From the NCBI GenBank assembly GCA_963847965.1, contig CAWKCG010000004.1, positions 98,895 to 162,894 on the forward strand: a DNA stretch of 64,000 nucleotides, given 5' to 3'. Numbering within the stretch: position 1 is the first letter of the stretch; every line of letters begins with the position of its first letter. The DNA is from Palsa-504 sp963847965 (GTDB taxonomy: Bacteria > Actinomycetota > Actinomycetes > Streptosporangiales > Streptosporangiaceae). A program made the translations under genes and the position numbers. Shown here piece after piece: positions 1 through 9,594 of the stretch. The notes beneath the pieces were generated by a model. That model ran no database searches. It saw only the letters and a program-made list of their open reading frames with translations, and had not been told where the DNA came from.

Positions 1-153
1 CACGGTGATCGTGCCCGGCCCGCAGCCGACGTCAAGCACGTGGTCGCCGGGCGTGAGCCTGGATAGCAGGTACCCGGCCGAGTTCTCCGCGGTCCGCCAC
101 CGGTGCGACTGGAGCACGCTGTCGTGGTGGCCGTGCAGGTAGGTCTCCCTCAT
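1..153 (-). CDS. SAM-dependent methyltransferase, N-terminal part (runs off window)
   Basis: Reading the minus strand from the ATG at 153 gives 51 codons without a stop, beginning MRETYLHGHHDSVLQSHRWR and containing a class I methyltransferase motif I (LDVGCGPGT). The rest lies outside the window. The start sits directly at the TGA of nadK (ATGATG overlap; a start at 156 is equally possible), so the two genes are probably cotranscribed. The substrate cannot be told from this fragment. Confidence 0.75.
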   Translation of the reverse strand, partial: MRETYLHGHHDSVLQSHRWRTAENSAGYLLSRLTPGDHVLDVGCGPGTITV

Positions 154-1049
154 CATCCTCCCGCGATGGCCGGCGCCTGCTCCCCGTCCCCGAAGGCGGC
201 GGGGAGCTCCGCGGAGTCGGTCAGCCGCAGCTTGCGCCGGGTGCGCTGGTAGAACGTGGTACGGCCGAGGCGGACGACGCGGGCGGCGCCGGGCCGCGGG
301 ACCAGTTCTATCCGGTCGCCCGGTCCGACCTCGGTGGCGGCGATGCCGTCGGCCTCGACGGCCAGCCGGCCGCTGCCGGGCAGGATGTCCAGCGCCAGCT
401 GGTCCTCGCACGAGATCACCAGCCCGCGGTTGTAGGCCGAGTGTGGCGCGACGGGCGTGACCACCAGGGCCTCCACCGCCGGGCTGACGATCGGCCCGCC
501 GGCCGAGAAGCTGTAGGCGGTCGAGCCTGTCGGCGTCGCTACCACGATCGCGTCGCCCGCGTAGCTGACGAATGGCTGGCCCGCGGCCCGCACCGCGATC
601 GCGGCCGTCTTGTGTCCGGGGAACCGGACGAGCGCGATGTCGTTGAACGCCGTGATGACCTGGTCGCCGATGACCGCGTCGACGGCGAGCCGGGGTTCGG
701 TGGTGTAGGCGTGCTCGTCGATCGCGGACAGCGCGTCGGGTAGGTCGGGTACGTCGACCTCGGCCAGGAACCCCAGCTTGCCGAGGTTCACCCCGAGCAC
801 GGGGAACCGCTGCCTGTCGGCCAGCCGCATGGCGCGCAGCATCGTGCCGTCGCCGCCCATGCTGACGAGCAGGTCCGCCTGCCGGCGCAGCTCCTCGGTG
901 GTCACCTCTTCTGCGGCGCAGGCCATCGTGCGCAGATCGTCCACGAGGCCGAGGACCCGGATCCCCCGGCGGTCCGCCCAGTCGAGGACCGAGGCGACCG
1001 CCCCTCCGCAGTCGCGCTCGGGATGCAGTATCAGCCCCACTACGTGCAC
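153..1049 (-). CDS. nadK: NAD kinase
   Basis: The 298-residue product is a cytosolic ATP-NAD kinase that makes NADP. The family's GGDGT motif is at residues 65-69 (MGGDGTMLRAM) and the glycine-rich TPTGSTAYSFSAGGP segment at about 172-186. The usual NE motif before the NAD-binding loop reads FND (135-137), a conservative Glu-to-Asp change. Length is normal for bacterial NAD kinases. The TGA overlaps the start of a methyltransferase gene. The other side faces a block of GC-rich tandem repeats and then the divergent sigma-factor operon. Confidence 0.93.
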   Translation of the reverse strand: MHVVGLILHPERDCGGAVASVLDWADRRGIRVLGLVDDLRTMACAAEEVTTEELRRQADLLVSMGGDGTMLRAMRLADRQRFPVLGVNLGKLGFLAEVDVPDLPDALSAIDEHAYTTEPRLAVDAVIGDQVITAFNDIALVRFPGHKTAAIAVRAAGQPFVSYAGDAIVVATPTGSTAYSFSAGGPIVSPAVEALVVTPVAPHSAYNRGLVISCEDQLALDILPGSGRLAVEADGIAATEVGPGDRIELVPRPGAARVVRLGRTTFYQRTRRKLRLTDSAELPAAFGDGEQAPAIAGG

Positions 1050-1084
1050 GGCCTCAAGCTAGCACCATGCCCGCCCCGGCCGAA

Positions 1085-1327
1085 CGCCCAGGCGTTTCCC
1101 CGGCCCCATCCCGCACGCTCAAGCGTTTCCCCGGCCCCATCCCGCACGCTCAGGATTTTCCCGGCCCCCATCCCGCGCGCCCGCTGACCGCCTCGCCAAG
1201 CGCTCAAGGCGTCTCCCAGCCCTACCCCCCACCGCCCCAGCTGGCGGCCCGCGAACGCTCAAGGCGTCTCCCAGCCCTACCCCCCACCGCCCCAGCTGGC
1301 GGCCCGCGAACGCTCAAGGCGTCTCCC
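1085..1327. repeat. Degenerate GC-rich tandem repeats between nadK and sigma factor
   Basis: Two nested series are visible. A unit of about 31 nt beginning CGCTCAAGCGTTTCCCCGGC occurs about three times from 1085 to about 1178 with growing divergence. A 55-nt unit beginning CGCTCAAGGCGTCTCCCAGC is present as two exact copies (1201-1255 and 1256-1310), plus the first 17 nt of a third copy ending at 1327. All units share the CGCTCAAG(G)CGT core. The block lies in the divergent promoter region of nadK and the ECF sigma gene. Function unknown. Confidence 0.85.
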
Positions 1328-1350
1328 GGCAATAGCAGGGTAGGAGGGAC

Positions 1351-1923
1351 GTGAGGAGACGGGTGGAGACAGACGGCGCGCTTATCGAGCGGTCGGCTCG
1401 CGGCCGTCCCGACGCGTTCGTCGAAGTCGTCCGGCGGCACGAGGTCGCCGTGCACGGTTTCCTCGCCCGCCGGGCCGGCCGCCAGGCCGCCGATGACCTG
1501 CTCGGCGAGGTGTGGACCCGGGCGTTCGCGGGGCGGGCCGGATTCGACCCCGCGCACCCCGACGCCCGGCCGTGGCTGTACGGGATCGCCAGGAACGTGC
1601 TGCGCGCGCACTGGCGGGCCGCCCGGGCCGTGGATCATCTCCCGGGCCGCCTGGCCGAAGACCCGTGGGATGACGTCATCGACCGCCTGGACTCGGCGGC
1701 GGCGGCCCGGGCCCGGGAGCTGACCGGCGCGGTCCGCGCGCTGCCGGCGGAAGAGCGCGAGGTGCTGCTGCTCGTGGCCTGGGAGCAGCTGACCCCGGCG
1801 CAGGCCGCGACGGTACTCGGCATCCCGCAGGGGACCGCCCGCAGCCGCCTGCACCGGGCCCGCGCCGCGCTCCGCCCGGTTCTGGCCGGGGCGGGGCCGC
1901 AGACCAGCACGGAGGACTCGTGA
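1351..1923 (+). CDS. ECF-type RNA polymerase sigma factor
   Basis: The 190-residue protein has an ECF sigma layout: region 2 at about residues 14-80 (AADDLLGEVWTRAF and the ARPWLYGIARNVLRAHWR segment) and region 4 at about 125-180 (LPAEEREVLLLVAWEQLT, then the helix-turn-helix QAATVLGIPQGTARSRLHRAR). The GTG start follows an AGGAGGGA ribosome-binding site. Its stop overlaps the start of a small downstream gene (GTGA), which in turn overlaps an MFS gene, so the three are probably one transcript. The small protein may be the regulator of this sigma factor, but no anti-sigma motif is visible. Confidence 0.9.
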   Translation: MRRRVETDGALIERSARGRPDAFVEVVRRHEVAVHGFLARRAGRQAADDLLGEVWTRAFAGRAGFDPAHPDARPWLYGIARNVLRAHWRAARAVDHLPGRLAEDPWDDVIDRLDSAAAARARELTGAVRALPAEEREVLLLVAWEQLTPAQAATVLGIPQGTARSRLHRARAALRPVLAGAGPQTSTEDS

Positions 1924-2138
1924 GCAGCGACATGACAGGACTGGAGCGGCTCGGCCGGGTCGACCCCCCGCTCCCCGGTGTCCTCGACGCCGCCCGCGAG
2001 ATCCTGTGGTCGGCCGTGGCCGCCGAGATGCTGGGCACCGCCCCGCCGGACGCCACCCGCGCGCCCGGTGAGTCGGCCGCGGGCCGGACCGAGGAAACAC
2101 CCGAGCGCCAGCCTCGCCGGGAAGACCGGGGCGCGTGA
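1920..2138 (+). CDS. Small hypothetical protein coupled to ECF sigma factor
   Basis: A 72-residue protein begins at a GTG overlapping the sigma-factor stop and ends overlapping the MFS start by 4 nt. This double coupling is the main reason to believe it. The N-terminal half (LERLGRVDPPLPGVLDAAREILWSAVAAEML) looks helical; the C-terminal half is charged and low in complexity. No membrane segment, cysteine motif or known domain is seen. Short proteins of this type often sit just after ECF sigma genes in actinomycetes; the role is unknown. Confidence 0.6.
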   Translation: MSSDMTGLERLGRVDPPLPGVLDAAREILWSAVAAEMLGTAPPDATRAPGESAAGRTEETPERQPRREDRGA

Positions 2139-3406
2139 CCGCGGTCGCCGAACGCCGCCGCGCCGGCGGCCTGCTCAGGCAGGCGAACTTCCGGCTGCTG
2201 TGGATCGGGGAGACGGTCAGCACCGCGGGCAACGCGATGGCGGCGGTCGGCGTCCCCCTGCTGGCCGTCACGGTCCTGCACGCGAGCACCTTCGCCGTGG
2301 CCGCGCTGACCGCCGCGGCCTACCTGCCCTGGCTGGTGATCGGCCTGCCGGCCGGCGCCTGGGTGGACCGCCTGCCGGCCAGGCCGCTGATGATCGCCTG
2401 CGACGTGATCTCCGCGCTGCTGTACGCCAGCCTGCCCGTCGCCGCCTGGACCGGGACGCTCACCACGGGCCTGGTGGTGGCCGTGGCGCTGCTGGCCGGT
2501 TCGGTCAACGTCTTCTTCGCCACGGCGTACCAGGTCTACCTGCCGTCCCTGGTTGCGACGGGCGAGCTGGTCGAGGGCAACGCGAAGCTGCAGGGCGGCG
2601 CGTCGGTGGCCTCGGTCGCCGGCCGCGGCGCGGTGGGCCTGGCCCAGGCGGTCGGCGCCGCGCCCTCGCTGCTGTTCAACGCGGCCAGCTTCCTGGTGTC
2701 CGCGGCCTGCCTGCTGCGCATCCGGCCGCCGGAGCCTGCGCCGCCCGCACCGGAGCCCCCGACCCGGCGCGGCGTGCGGGCCGAGGTCTGGCCAGGGATC
2801 CGGTTCGTGAGCCGCGACCCCTATCTCCGCCCGCTGACCTTGTACGCGGCTTGGGCCAACCTCGCCTACAGCGGCAACCTGGCGCTCGTCGTCGTCTTCC
2901 TGGTCCGCGTGGTCGGCCTCGGCTCCCTGGCCCTGGGGCTGGTGACGGCCACGAGCGGGATCGGCGGCCTGACCGGCGCGCTGGTCGCGGGCCGGCTCGC
3001 CCGCGCGTTCGGCACCGCGCGAACGCTGATCCTGGTCGCGGTAGGCGGCGGGCTATCCAGCCTGCTCATCCCGCTGACCGCGAAGGGCCCGCGGCTGGCC
3101 TGTTACCTGGTCGGCGCGGCGGTGGTGTCGGGCGCCATCACGGCCGGCGGCGTGATCGCCGCGAGCTTCCGCCAGGAGTACTGCCCGGCGCCGATGCTCG
3201 GCCGGGTCACGGCCAGCATGCGCCTGGTGGCCTACGGCGCGATCCCGCTCGGCGCCCTGCTCGCCGGGGCGCTCGGCACCGCCCTCGGCGTCAGGAACGG
3301 CCTGTGGGCCGACCTCGCCCTCTACGCCGCCTCCGGCTCGCTCCTGCTCACCCGCAACATCCGCACCCCGAGGAACCTGCCCCGCGTGCCCCCCGTAGCC
3401 GCCTGA
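2135..3406 (+). CDS. MFS transporter (EntS/MFS_3-like)
   Basis: The 423-residue protein is hydrophobic, with about 12 predicted membrane segments. It starts with the NFRLLWIGETVSTAGNAMA signature common to the enterobactin-exporter-like MFS group. The loop between helices 2 and 3 reads GAWVDRLPARPLM, matching the family's GxxxDRxxRR-type loop. It is translationally coupled (GTGA) to the small protein behind the ECF sigma factor, so expression probably depends on that operon. Export of a small molecule is the family role; the substrate is unknown. Confidence 0.85.
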   Translation: MTAVAERRRAGGLLRQANFRLLWIGETVSTAGNAMAAVGVPLLAVTVLHASTFAVAALTAAAYLPWLVIGLPAGAWVDRLPARPLMIACDVISALLYASLPVAAWTGTLTTGLVVAVALLAGSVNVFFATAYQVYLPSLVATGELVEGNAKLQGGASVASVAGRGAVGLAQAVGAAPSLLFNAASFLVSAACLLRIRPPEPAPPAPEPPTRRGVRAEVWPGIRFVSRDPYLRPLTLYAAWANLAYSGNLALVVVFLVRVVGLGSLALGLVTATSGIGGLTGALVAGRLARAFGTARTLILVAVGGGLSSLLIPLTAKGPRLACYLVGAAVVSGAITAGGVIAASFRQEYCPAPMLGRVTASMRLVAYGAIPLGALLAGALGTALGVRNGLWADLALYAASGSLLLTRNIRTPRNLPRVPPVAA

Positions 3407-3421
3407 GGCAAAGCACCTGGG

Positions 3422-3595
3422 ATGCCTGGCACGCTGGAGTACACCCGCTGGGGATCGATAGACATGAACGCCGCGGACGTGGACGCGCACGCCGAGTTCG
3501 GGGTGAACCGCCTGGTGATCGGGCCCGCCTCGGCCGACCTGGACGAACAGCGCGACCAGCTCTCCGCCTTCGCCAGCCGCATCAAGCTCGATTAA
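3422..3595 (+). pseudogene. C-terminal remnant of LLM-class (luciferase-like) oxidoreductase
   Basis: A 57-residue open frame contains LEYTRWGSIDM, then VDAHAEFGVNRLVIGPASADLDEQ and a terminal FASRIKLD. This resembles the last beta-alpha unit of F420-dependent LLM-class oxidoreductases. The catalytic barrel is absent, so it is probably the 3' end left after a deletion or insertion at the end of the MFS gene. The assignment is from sequence resemblance only. Confidence 0.55.
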
Positions 3596-3900
3596 CCCGC
3601 GAGCTGCTTGAGCCTCAAACACCACCATTCCCGCAACTACGTTCGGGTCACAGGTGCGCTGATGGCCACGGCAGAGTTCCTGAGTCCCGCGCGCCTTATC
3701 CTGCGCAGCTTAATCCGGATACGTGGCTGTCCGGAGGCTAGAAATCGAACGCTTCAGCGTGTCGGTCGCATAAATGTCGTAGGCGCCTGTTAGCATTGAA
3801 CTAGAAAATAGGTCTGGACGAAACAGAAGAGCTCCTTCTGGAACGTACACACGACCTAGAAAGTCAGCCCACGGGCAGCGGGGGAGGTGAGGCGAACGCC
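3596..3900. other. AT-richer intergenic region before DUF222-HNH gene
   Basis: About 300 nt with clearly lower GC than its neighbours and no recognisable gene, RNA or strong hairpin. A GGGGGAGGTGAGG stretch just upstream of 3901 can serve as the ribosome-binding site of the next gene. The base composition shift fits a junction of acquired DNA. Confidence 0.5.
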
Positions 3901-5532
3901 ATGAGCACCGCGATGGGTCCCGCGAACATGGGCGAGGCGCTGGAAGCGCTGGTTTCGATGATGGGATTCCTAGCCAAGATGGACAAGGCGAGCCTGCCAG
4001 CCCAGGCGCTGTCCGAGTTGCTGCAGACCATGGAGTGCCTTGACGCGATCGGCGCTGCGGTCCGCGGCGAAGCGCTGGCTGCCTTTGACGCCCAGGACGG
4101 CTGCGTGGCCGACGGGCAGCGGACGAACCGCACCTGGGTCGTCAACACCACCCGGGTGACCCGCGGCCAGGCCGCCGAGCACATCGCCGTGCAGCGGGTG
4201 GCCGAGGCCCACCGGCCGCTGCTGGCTGCGATGGCCGAAGGAGACGTGATCAGTAAGTCGGTCGCCCTGCAGCTGGCGAAGTGGACCCTGGCGATCCCCG
4301 ATGAGTTCCGGGCGCGGGCCGAGGTGATCTTGATCGGGGCGGCTCGGGCGGGGGCCCGGCTGCGGGAACTGGCGGCCATCTGCGCCGAGATCCTCGCGTG
4401 CACCGCCCCACCCGACCCGGACAATCCCGATGACCCGCGCCTGGACCGCGGGGTGTCGCTGGACACCACGATCGACGGAGCCGGCGTGCTGCGCGGCGAT
4501 CTCACCCCCGAGTGTGCCGCCATGGTGGCCGCGGTGCTGGATGCTCTGTCGGCCCCCGAGGGCGCCGCGGACCTGCGTACCCTGTCCCAGCGGTACCATG
4601 ACGCGCTCCTCGAGGCGATGCGCCGGCTGTTGTCGTCGAATCTGCTGCCCAAGCGGGCCGGCCACCCGGTCAGGGCCCTGGCGCACATCCACTTTTCCGA
4701 GCTGCTCGACCTGGACCCGGATTCGGCGTTGCAGGACAAGTGGATCGCCGACGTCCGAGCCCGGTGGGCCGCCGCGCGCGCCGCCGCCTCCGTCAGCCGG
4801 GGCGACGGCGGCGCCTGGCTGGAAGGCGACGCGGCCCGGGCCGTGCTCTGCGACGCGACGATCGTCCCCGTGGTCACGGCCGATCTCGACCCCGGTGCCA
4901 TCGAAGGCCTCATCACCGCCTGTGCCGAATACCACCGCATCCGCGCGAAGGCCGCCACAAACCAGGACGCCACCGGTGGACCCGACAGCGAGGAGGATAG
5001 CGCCGGCGCCGGGCAAGCCTCGGCCACCGCCGGCACCGCGGCCGGGCCGGACGACGGCGCCGTGGCCGCCGCGCAGGCCGCCAGCGTGGCCGAGGTGCTG
5101 GCGATGCTGGAACACCAGATCCTCGCCCACGTCATCCAGATTGTCTCCGGACCAGGCGGGGTCGCCTCGTTCCTCCGCCGCACCCTGCTCGGCAAGGGCC
5201 TCAACGGCCCGTCCCTGCCGCTCGACGTCGGCCAGACCGATAACATCCCGGCCCATCTGCGCCGTCTGGTCGCGCTGCGCGACCAGACCTGCCGCCATCC
5301 TGGGGGCTGCGACCAGCCCGCCGGCGCGTGCGAGCCGCACCACGTGGTACACCGCAAAGACGGCGGGCGCACCAGCCTGGCCGGGCTGCAGGACTGGTGC
5401 CATTGGCACCACCACGTGCTCCTACACCAGTTGGGCTGGAAACTCACCGTCTACCCCGACGGCACCAGCCAGGTCACCAGCCCAGCGGGCAAGACGATCC
5501 GCAGCCACAGTCCGCCCCCGCGTCCCGGGTAA
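3901..5532 (+). CDS. DUF222 / HNH endonuclease (13E12 repeat family)
   Basis: The 543-residue protein has the two-part layout of the actinobacterial 13E12/DUF222 family. A long helical DUF222 region covers about residues 30-330, and a C-terminal HNH nuclease module reads CRHPGGC, CEPHHVVHRKDGGRTSL and WCHWHHHVLLH. Paired cysteines and histidines for metal binding and the catalytic HH are present. An Ala/Gly-rich linker (about 350-400) separates the domains. Such proteins occur in many copies in actinomycete genomes and are suspected selfish or repeat-associated nucleases. The flanks are AT-richer and hold gene remnants on both sides, which fits a mobile history. Its cellular role is not established. 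Confidence 0.88.
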   Translation: MSTAMGPANMGEALEALVSMMGFLAKMDKASLPAQALSELLQTMECLDAIGAAVRGEALAAFDAQDGCVADGQRTNRTWVVNTTRVTRGQAAEHIAVQRVAEAHRPLLAAMAEGDVISKSVALQLAKWTLAIPDEFRARAEVILIGAARAGARLRELAAICAEILACTAPPDPDNPDDPRLDRGVSLDTTIDGAGVLRGDLTPECAAMVAAVLDALSAPEGAADLRTLSQRYHDALLEAMRRLLSSNLLPKRAGHPVRALAHIHFSELLDLDPDSALQDKWIADVRARWAAARAAASVSRGDGGAWLEGDAARAVLCDATIVPVVTADLDPGAIEGLITACAEYHRIRAKAATNQDATGGPDSEEDSAGAGQASATAGTAAGPDDGAVAAAQAASVAEVLAMLEHQILAHVIQIVSGPGGVASFLRRTLLGKGLNGPSLPLDVGQTDNIPAHLRRLVALRDQTCRHPGGCDQPAGACEPHHVVHRKDGGRTSLAGLQDWCHWHHHVLLHQLGWKLTVYPDGTSQVTSPAGKTIRSHSPPPRPG

Positions 5533-5555
5533 CCGGGCCCGGGCCGGCACCCCGG

Positions 5556-5615
5556 CCTCCGACGGATCGGATCCTGGTCTCAGCTGCCCGCCTTCCGTGT
5601 CGTATCCGAACAGCG
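5556..5615 (-). pseudogene. Fragment homologous to 3' end of the ABC ATPase gene at 8202-9594
   Basis: This 60-nt stretch aligns without gaps to 8213-8272, the C-terminal coding end of the ABC transporter ATPase, at roughly 80% identity. In the same orientation it encodes LFGYDTEGGQLRPGSDPSE, compared with LLEYDAESGQLKLGSDPAE in the intact gene. The changes include conservative codon differences, so it looks like a remnant of a second, diverged copy rather than chance. The remainder of that copy is gone. Confidence 0.65.
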
Positions 5616-6057
5616 GCTAAAACCAGGATTATTCAGACAATCTCACCAAACAGCGTTATCGAAGGCATCCGCGCATTACAGCTACGCGTGTCAGGCAATA
5701 AACGACTTAAGCACCAAATATCTATCGAAGGCATCAAACCCGGACAGCGCGGCCTTATGTCAAGGCCCTGCTCCAGCATCCTGTCCAACCTCGCGCCGCC
5801 ACTCTGGCCGCGAATCGTTGCCGACGTAACAACGTTTCTCTCCCGCGATCGCTGCCGCGTCCCAGCACCTGAGCTGCGTGAAGCCATCCTGCAGGAGTTA
5901 TCAGATAGCAACAGATCTCTTCGGGATTGTCCCCGGATCGCGCTCGCCAAACTGGCATAATCTTGCGCGATTCATAACTGATTGCCACTAAAGGTAACGG
6001 TATGTTCATCAGGGGTAACCCGGACACCCCGCTCAGACCCGCCGAAAGGTGCACAGT
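5616..6057. other. AT-richer region without recognisable gene
   Basis: About 440 nt with lower GC than neighbours. A short open frame on the minus strand (5633-5950) has no recognisable features. The 13-mer TATCGAAGGCATC occurs twice (5657-5669 and 5723-5735), spaced 66 nt. A promoter for the S53 peptidase gene probably lies in its last part, but no clear boxes are seen. Confidence 0.4.
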
Positions 6058-8077
6058 ATGTTCCATTCCCGAAAGGCGCGATTGTCGGCCGGGATAGTGA
6101 TTGGTGTGGCGGCCGTCATGGTCCCCCTAGCCACGCTGTCCGGCTCGGCCCTCGCTAGCACAGGCCCGAACACGCCGACGCAGGTGCCGCAGGGCATCAA
6201 CGCGGCCGACATACCGGGCACCCAGGTCTTCGGTGATACGCCGTCGGGCCAGGCGGTCACCGTGTCGTTCGTCCTCAATGAGCAGAACATCCGCTCGCTC
6301 GAGGCTCAGGTCGAGACGGGCATCCCGAGCTCGCAGTACCTGTCGGTCAGCCAGTTCGCTGCCCGGTACGGCCAGTCCACGTCGAACATCGACGCGCTGA
6401 CCAGCTACCTGGCCGGCTTCGGCATCAGCACCGACGTCTACGCGGACCACGTGGACGTGGTGGCCAACGGCACCGCGGGCGAATTCGATAAGGCGCTGAC
6501 CATCACCGAGAAGGAAGCCACCGTGCCCGAGCAGAAGGGGAGCGGCGGCTACGGCGGCTTTGGCTTCGGCCCGGTACCCGAGCAGAACATATTCACCAAC
6601 ACCTCGGACCCGCTGCTGCCGTACCGGCTGGCCAGCTTCGTGACGGCCATCCTCGGGCTCACGAACTACGCGCCGTACGTCAGCGACGTCGTCAAGCCGG
6701 ACAGCCACACCACGCCCCAGACGGGCAGCAATGCCACCTGCATCGCTGAGTTCGGCCTGAGCAACGGCTGCCACTTGCCGCAGGACTTCGCCAGCATGTA
6801 CAACCTGGACCCGCTGTACGCGAAGGCGGACGGCGCCGGCCAGACCATCGGCATCGTCACCCTGGCCAAGCCTGACCCGGGCGCGCCGCAGTTCTTCTGG
6901 ACCAACATCGCGCACGTGAACCGCACCGGCACGTTCACGGACTATTCGGTTGACGGCGGGGCGCCCGGCCCGAGCGGCGCCGTGGGTTCCGACGAATCCG
7001 ACCTGGACATCGAGCAGTCCGGGGCGCTGGCACCCGGTGCCAACGTGATCTCTTACGAGGCGCCCAACACCGACTACGGGTTCGTCGACGCGTTCTTCAC
7101 CGCGGCCAGCCAGAACGTCGCCAGCGACGTCTCGGCGAGCTGGGGCGAGTCCGAGACCGCGGTGGAGGCCTCTGTCCTGAGCGGCCAGGAGTCCGCGGGC
7201 TACGTGCAGTCGTTCGACGAGGCCTTCCTCGAGATGGCGGCGCAGGGCCAGTCCGCGTTCACCTCCTCCGGCGACTATGGCGCCTACACGGCCGCCGAGG
7301 ACATCGGCACCACCAACCTGTCGGTCGACAACCCGGGTGACAGTCCCTTCATCACCGCGTGCGGTGGCACCTCGCTGCCAGGGACCACGTACCTGTCCGG
7401 CCCGGACGGGACGGCCACGGCCACGACGACCGCCAACCGCATCTGGGGCTGGGACTACCTGTGGTCGGCGATCGCACAGGTCGACGGCGTATCCGAGGCC
7501 ACGGTCGCCGAGGGCCTGCCCATCGGCAGCGGCGGCGGCTTCAGCGCGCTCGAGCCCGAACCGTCCTACCAGGAGAGCGTGTCGGGCACCGGCAACTGGC
7601 ACGGGGTGGAGTACCTGACCCCGATCGACTACACGCTGGTCGCTCCGGGCCTGACCGAGCCGACCGAGTGGACCTTCAACCCCACGCCCAGCGTGAGCAC
7701 CGGTTTCGGCTCCGGCCGGGTCCTCCCGGACCTGGCCACAGACGCCGACCCGCAGACGGGTTACCTGGTGTACGGGCCGTCGGCCGGCGGCCTCGGCGAG
7801 TACGGCGGGACCAGCTTCGTGGCGCCGCAGATGAACGGCTCCACCGCGGTCATCGACTCGTACCTGGGCCACCGGGTCGGGTTCTGGAACCCCGTCATCT
7901 ACGGCATCACGGGTTACGACGGCGGCGGCTTGTTCACCCAACCTCAACACGGCCAGCACCAACAACGACAACATCTTCTACACCGGCAACCCCGGTGAGG
8001 AGTACAACCAGGGCATCGGCCTTGGCATGCCGAACCTGGCCAGGATCGCTCAGGCCTTCGGCGTGCCCTTCATCTAG
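6058..8077 (+). CDS. Secreted S53 (sedolisin/kumamolisin-type) serine peptidase, frameshifted near the 3' end
   Basis: An acid-type serine-carboxyl peptidase exported through an N-terminal signal sequence (hydrophobic run, then ALA-S around residue 35). The pro-kumamolisin activation domain covers roughly residues 40-190, including VTVSFVL and LTSYLAGFGI. The catalytic domain has Glu313 and Asp317 (ESDLD) and Ser586 in GGTSFVAPQ. The reading frame breaks at 7937-7939, where a run of three Cs seems to hold one extra base. Removing it restores NLNTASTNNDNIFYTGNPG and NQGIGLGMPNLARI, the conserved calcium-site end, with a stop at 8075-8077. As written, the frame ends at 7998. ATG 6058 is chosen over GTG 6049 because AAAGG is well spaced from it. 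Confidence 0.85.
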
Positions 8078-8118
8078 TCCTCATATCCACCGCTAGGCAT
8101 TGCCTAGCCCGCACCAGC

Positions 8119-8152
8119 GAAGCCCGGACCGCCTCCCGGCGGTCCGGGCTTC
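8119..8152. terminator. Bidirectional stem-loop terminator
   Basis: A perfect 15-bp stem (GAAGCCCGGACCGCC with GGCGGTCCGGGCTTC) and a TCCC loop lie between the convergent S53 peptidase and ABC ATPase genes. Position and strength fit a shared transcription terminator. No long T-run follows on either side. Confidence 0.8.
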
Positions 8153-8201
8153 GGCTACTTCCCGGCGGCTAACGCCCCCGCGCCTCACGTAGCCATGGCC
8201 G

Positions 8202-9594
8202 TCACACCCCGACTTCCGCCGGGTCGGATCCCAGTTTCAGCTGCCCGCTTTCCGCGTCGTATTCGAGCAGCTCGCCGTAGCGCCCCCAGTCGATGGCGAT
8301 CTCGAGCTGGTGGCGGGCCTCGTCGGCGGCGAAGCCGCGGCGCAGCAGGTCAAGGAAGAACCCCTCGCGCAGGATCCCGTCGTTGGTGGCGCGCAGCGCC
8401 CGCATGATCGCCTTGATCAGCGGGGCCCGCTCGGAGATCAGCTTGCCGAACATGATCTTGCTGGCCTCGATGTCGGCGGCGGCGAACTCGCGGCCGGCCT
8501 CGGTCAGTTCCAGCTGCGCGTCGTGCACCTGCGCCAGGCCGAGCATCTCGGCCGCGTCGACCAGCGGGAGCAGGTCATCGACCTCGAAGCTGAGGTCCTC
8601 GGCCAGTTCGGCCAGGCCGTCCTGCCCGCTCCGCGCGGACAGGATCTCCAGCAGCCCGGACAGCCCTGGGGCGGAGACCTCGGGCAGCGGCGTGTCGACC
8701 GGGGTGCCGGCCGGGCCGCCGCCCGGGACCGCCTCGGCGGAGGCCACGGCGCGCTCGGCGGCGTCCTCGCGCCCGGTCAGGATGCCGTAGACCGTGTCGA
8801 CGAGCGCCTCGAACGCCGGATCGTGCCGGTCGCGGGGGCGGGCCAGCCCGACCGCCAGCTCCGCGCGGATGCGCCCGGGGTTGGACGACAGCACCAGGAT
8901 GCGGTCGGCCAGCTGCACGGCCTCCTCGATGTTGTGCGTGACGATCAGGACGGCCTTGGTCGGGAACTCCCGGTTCTCCCACAGCCGGGTCAGCTCGCCG
9001 CGCAGGTTGGCCGCGGTCAGCACGTCGAGCGCGGAGAACGGCTCGTCCATCAGCAGGGCGTCGGGCTGGACGGCCAGGGCGCGGGCGAAGCCGACCCGCT
9101 GGCGCATGCCGCCGGACAGCTCCTTGGGGTACGCCGACTCGAACCCGTCCAGGCCGATCAGGTCGATCACGCGCAGCGCCCTGTCGCGCCGGGCCGCCTC
9201 GGGCACGTCGCGGGCCTGCATGGCCAGCTCCACGTTCTGCTGCACGGTCAGCCAGGGCAGCAGGGCGAAGGACTGGAAGACCATGGCCACGCCGGGGTTC
9301 GCGCCGTTCAGCGGGGTGCCGCGGTAGGTGACGGTGCCGGCCGAGGGCGCGATCAGCCCGGCGATGCACCGCAGCAAGGTGGATTTCCCCGATCCTGACT
9401 TGCCGAGCAGCGCGACGATCTCACCCTCGCAGAGCCTGAACGAGAACGTCGTCCAGCACCGGCAGCGCTCGCCCGTCCGGCGTGGTGAACGTCTTGGTGA
9501 CCAGGCCGGCCTCGAGGATCACCGCGCCGGTCCGCGCCGGCGCACCCGCGGGAGCCGTCGGCGCACCCGCGGCGGCGGCAGGTTGGGTGGTCAC
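8202..9594 (-). CDS. ABC transporter ATPase with C-terminal AAA-associated domain (frameshifted near N-terminus)
   Basis: ATP-binding subunit of a nitrate/sulfonate/taurine-type importer. It shows the Q-loop (VFQSFALLPW), signature LSGGMRQR, Walker B (ALLMDEPFSALD) and H-loop (IVTHNIEEA). A C-terminal region of about 140 residues (from ISARSGQDGLAEL onward) matches the AAA-associated extension seen in some of these ATPases. The Walker A (GKSGSGKSTLLRC) is read only after correcting one extra base at 9444-9447, where GTTCTCG should probably be GTCTCG. The start is the GTG at 9594, overlapping the permease stop (GTGA). Without the correction the longest frame begins at 9377 and lacks Walker A. 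Confidence 0.82.

Noticed and set aside
5633..5950. A 105-codon open frame on the minus strand in the AT-richer gap.
   Set aside because: No recognisable domain, no ribosome-binding site, and unlike the codon usage of neighbouring genes.
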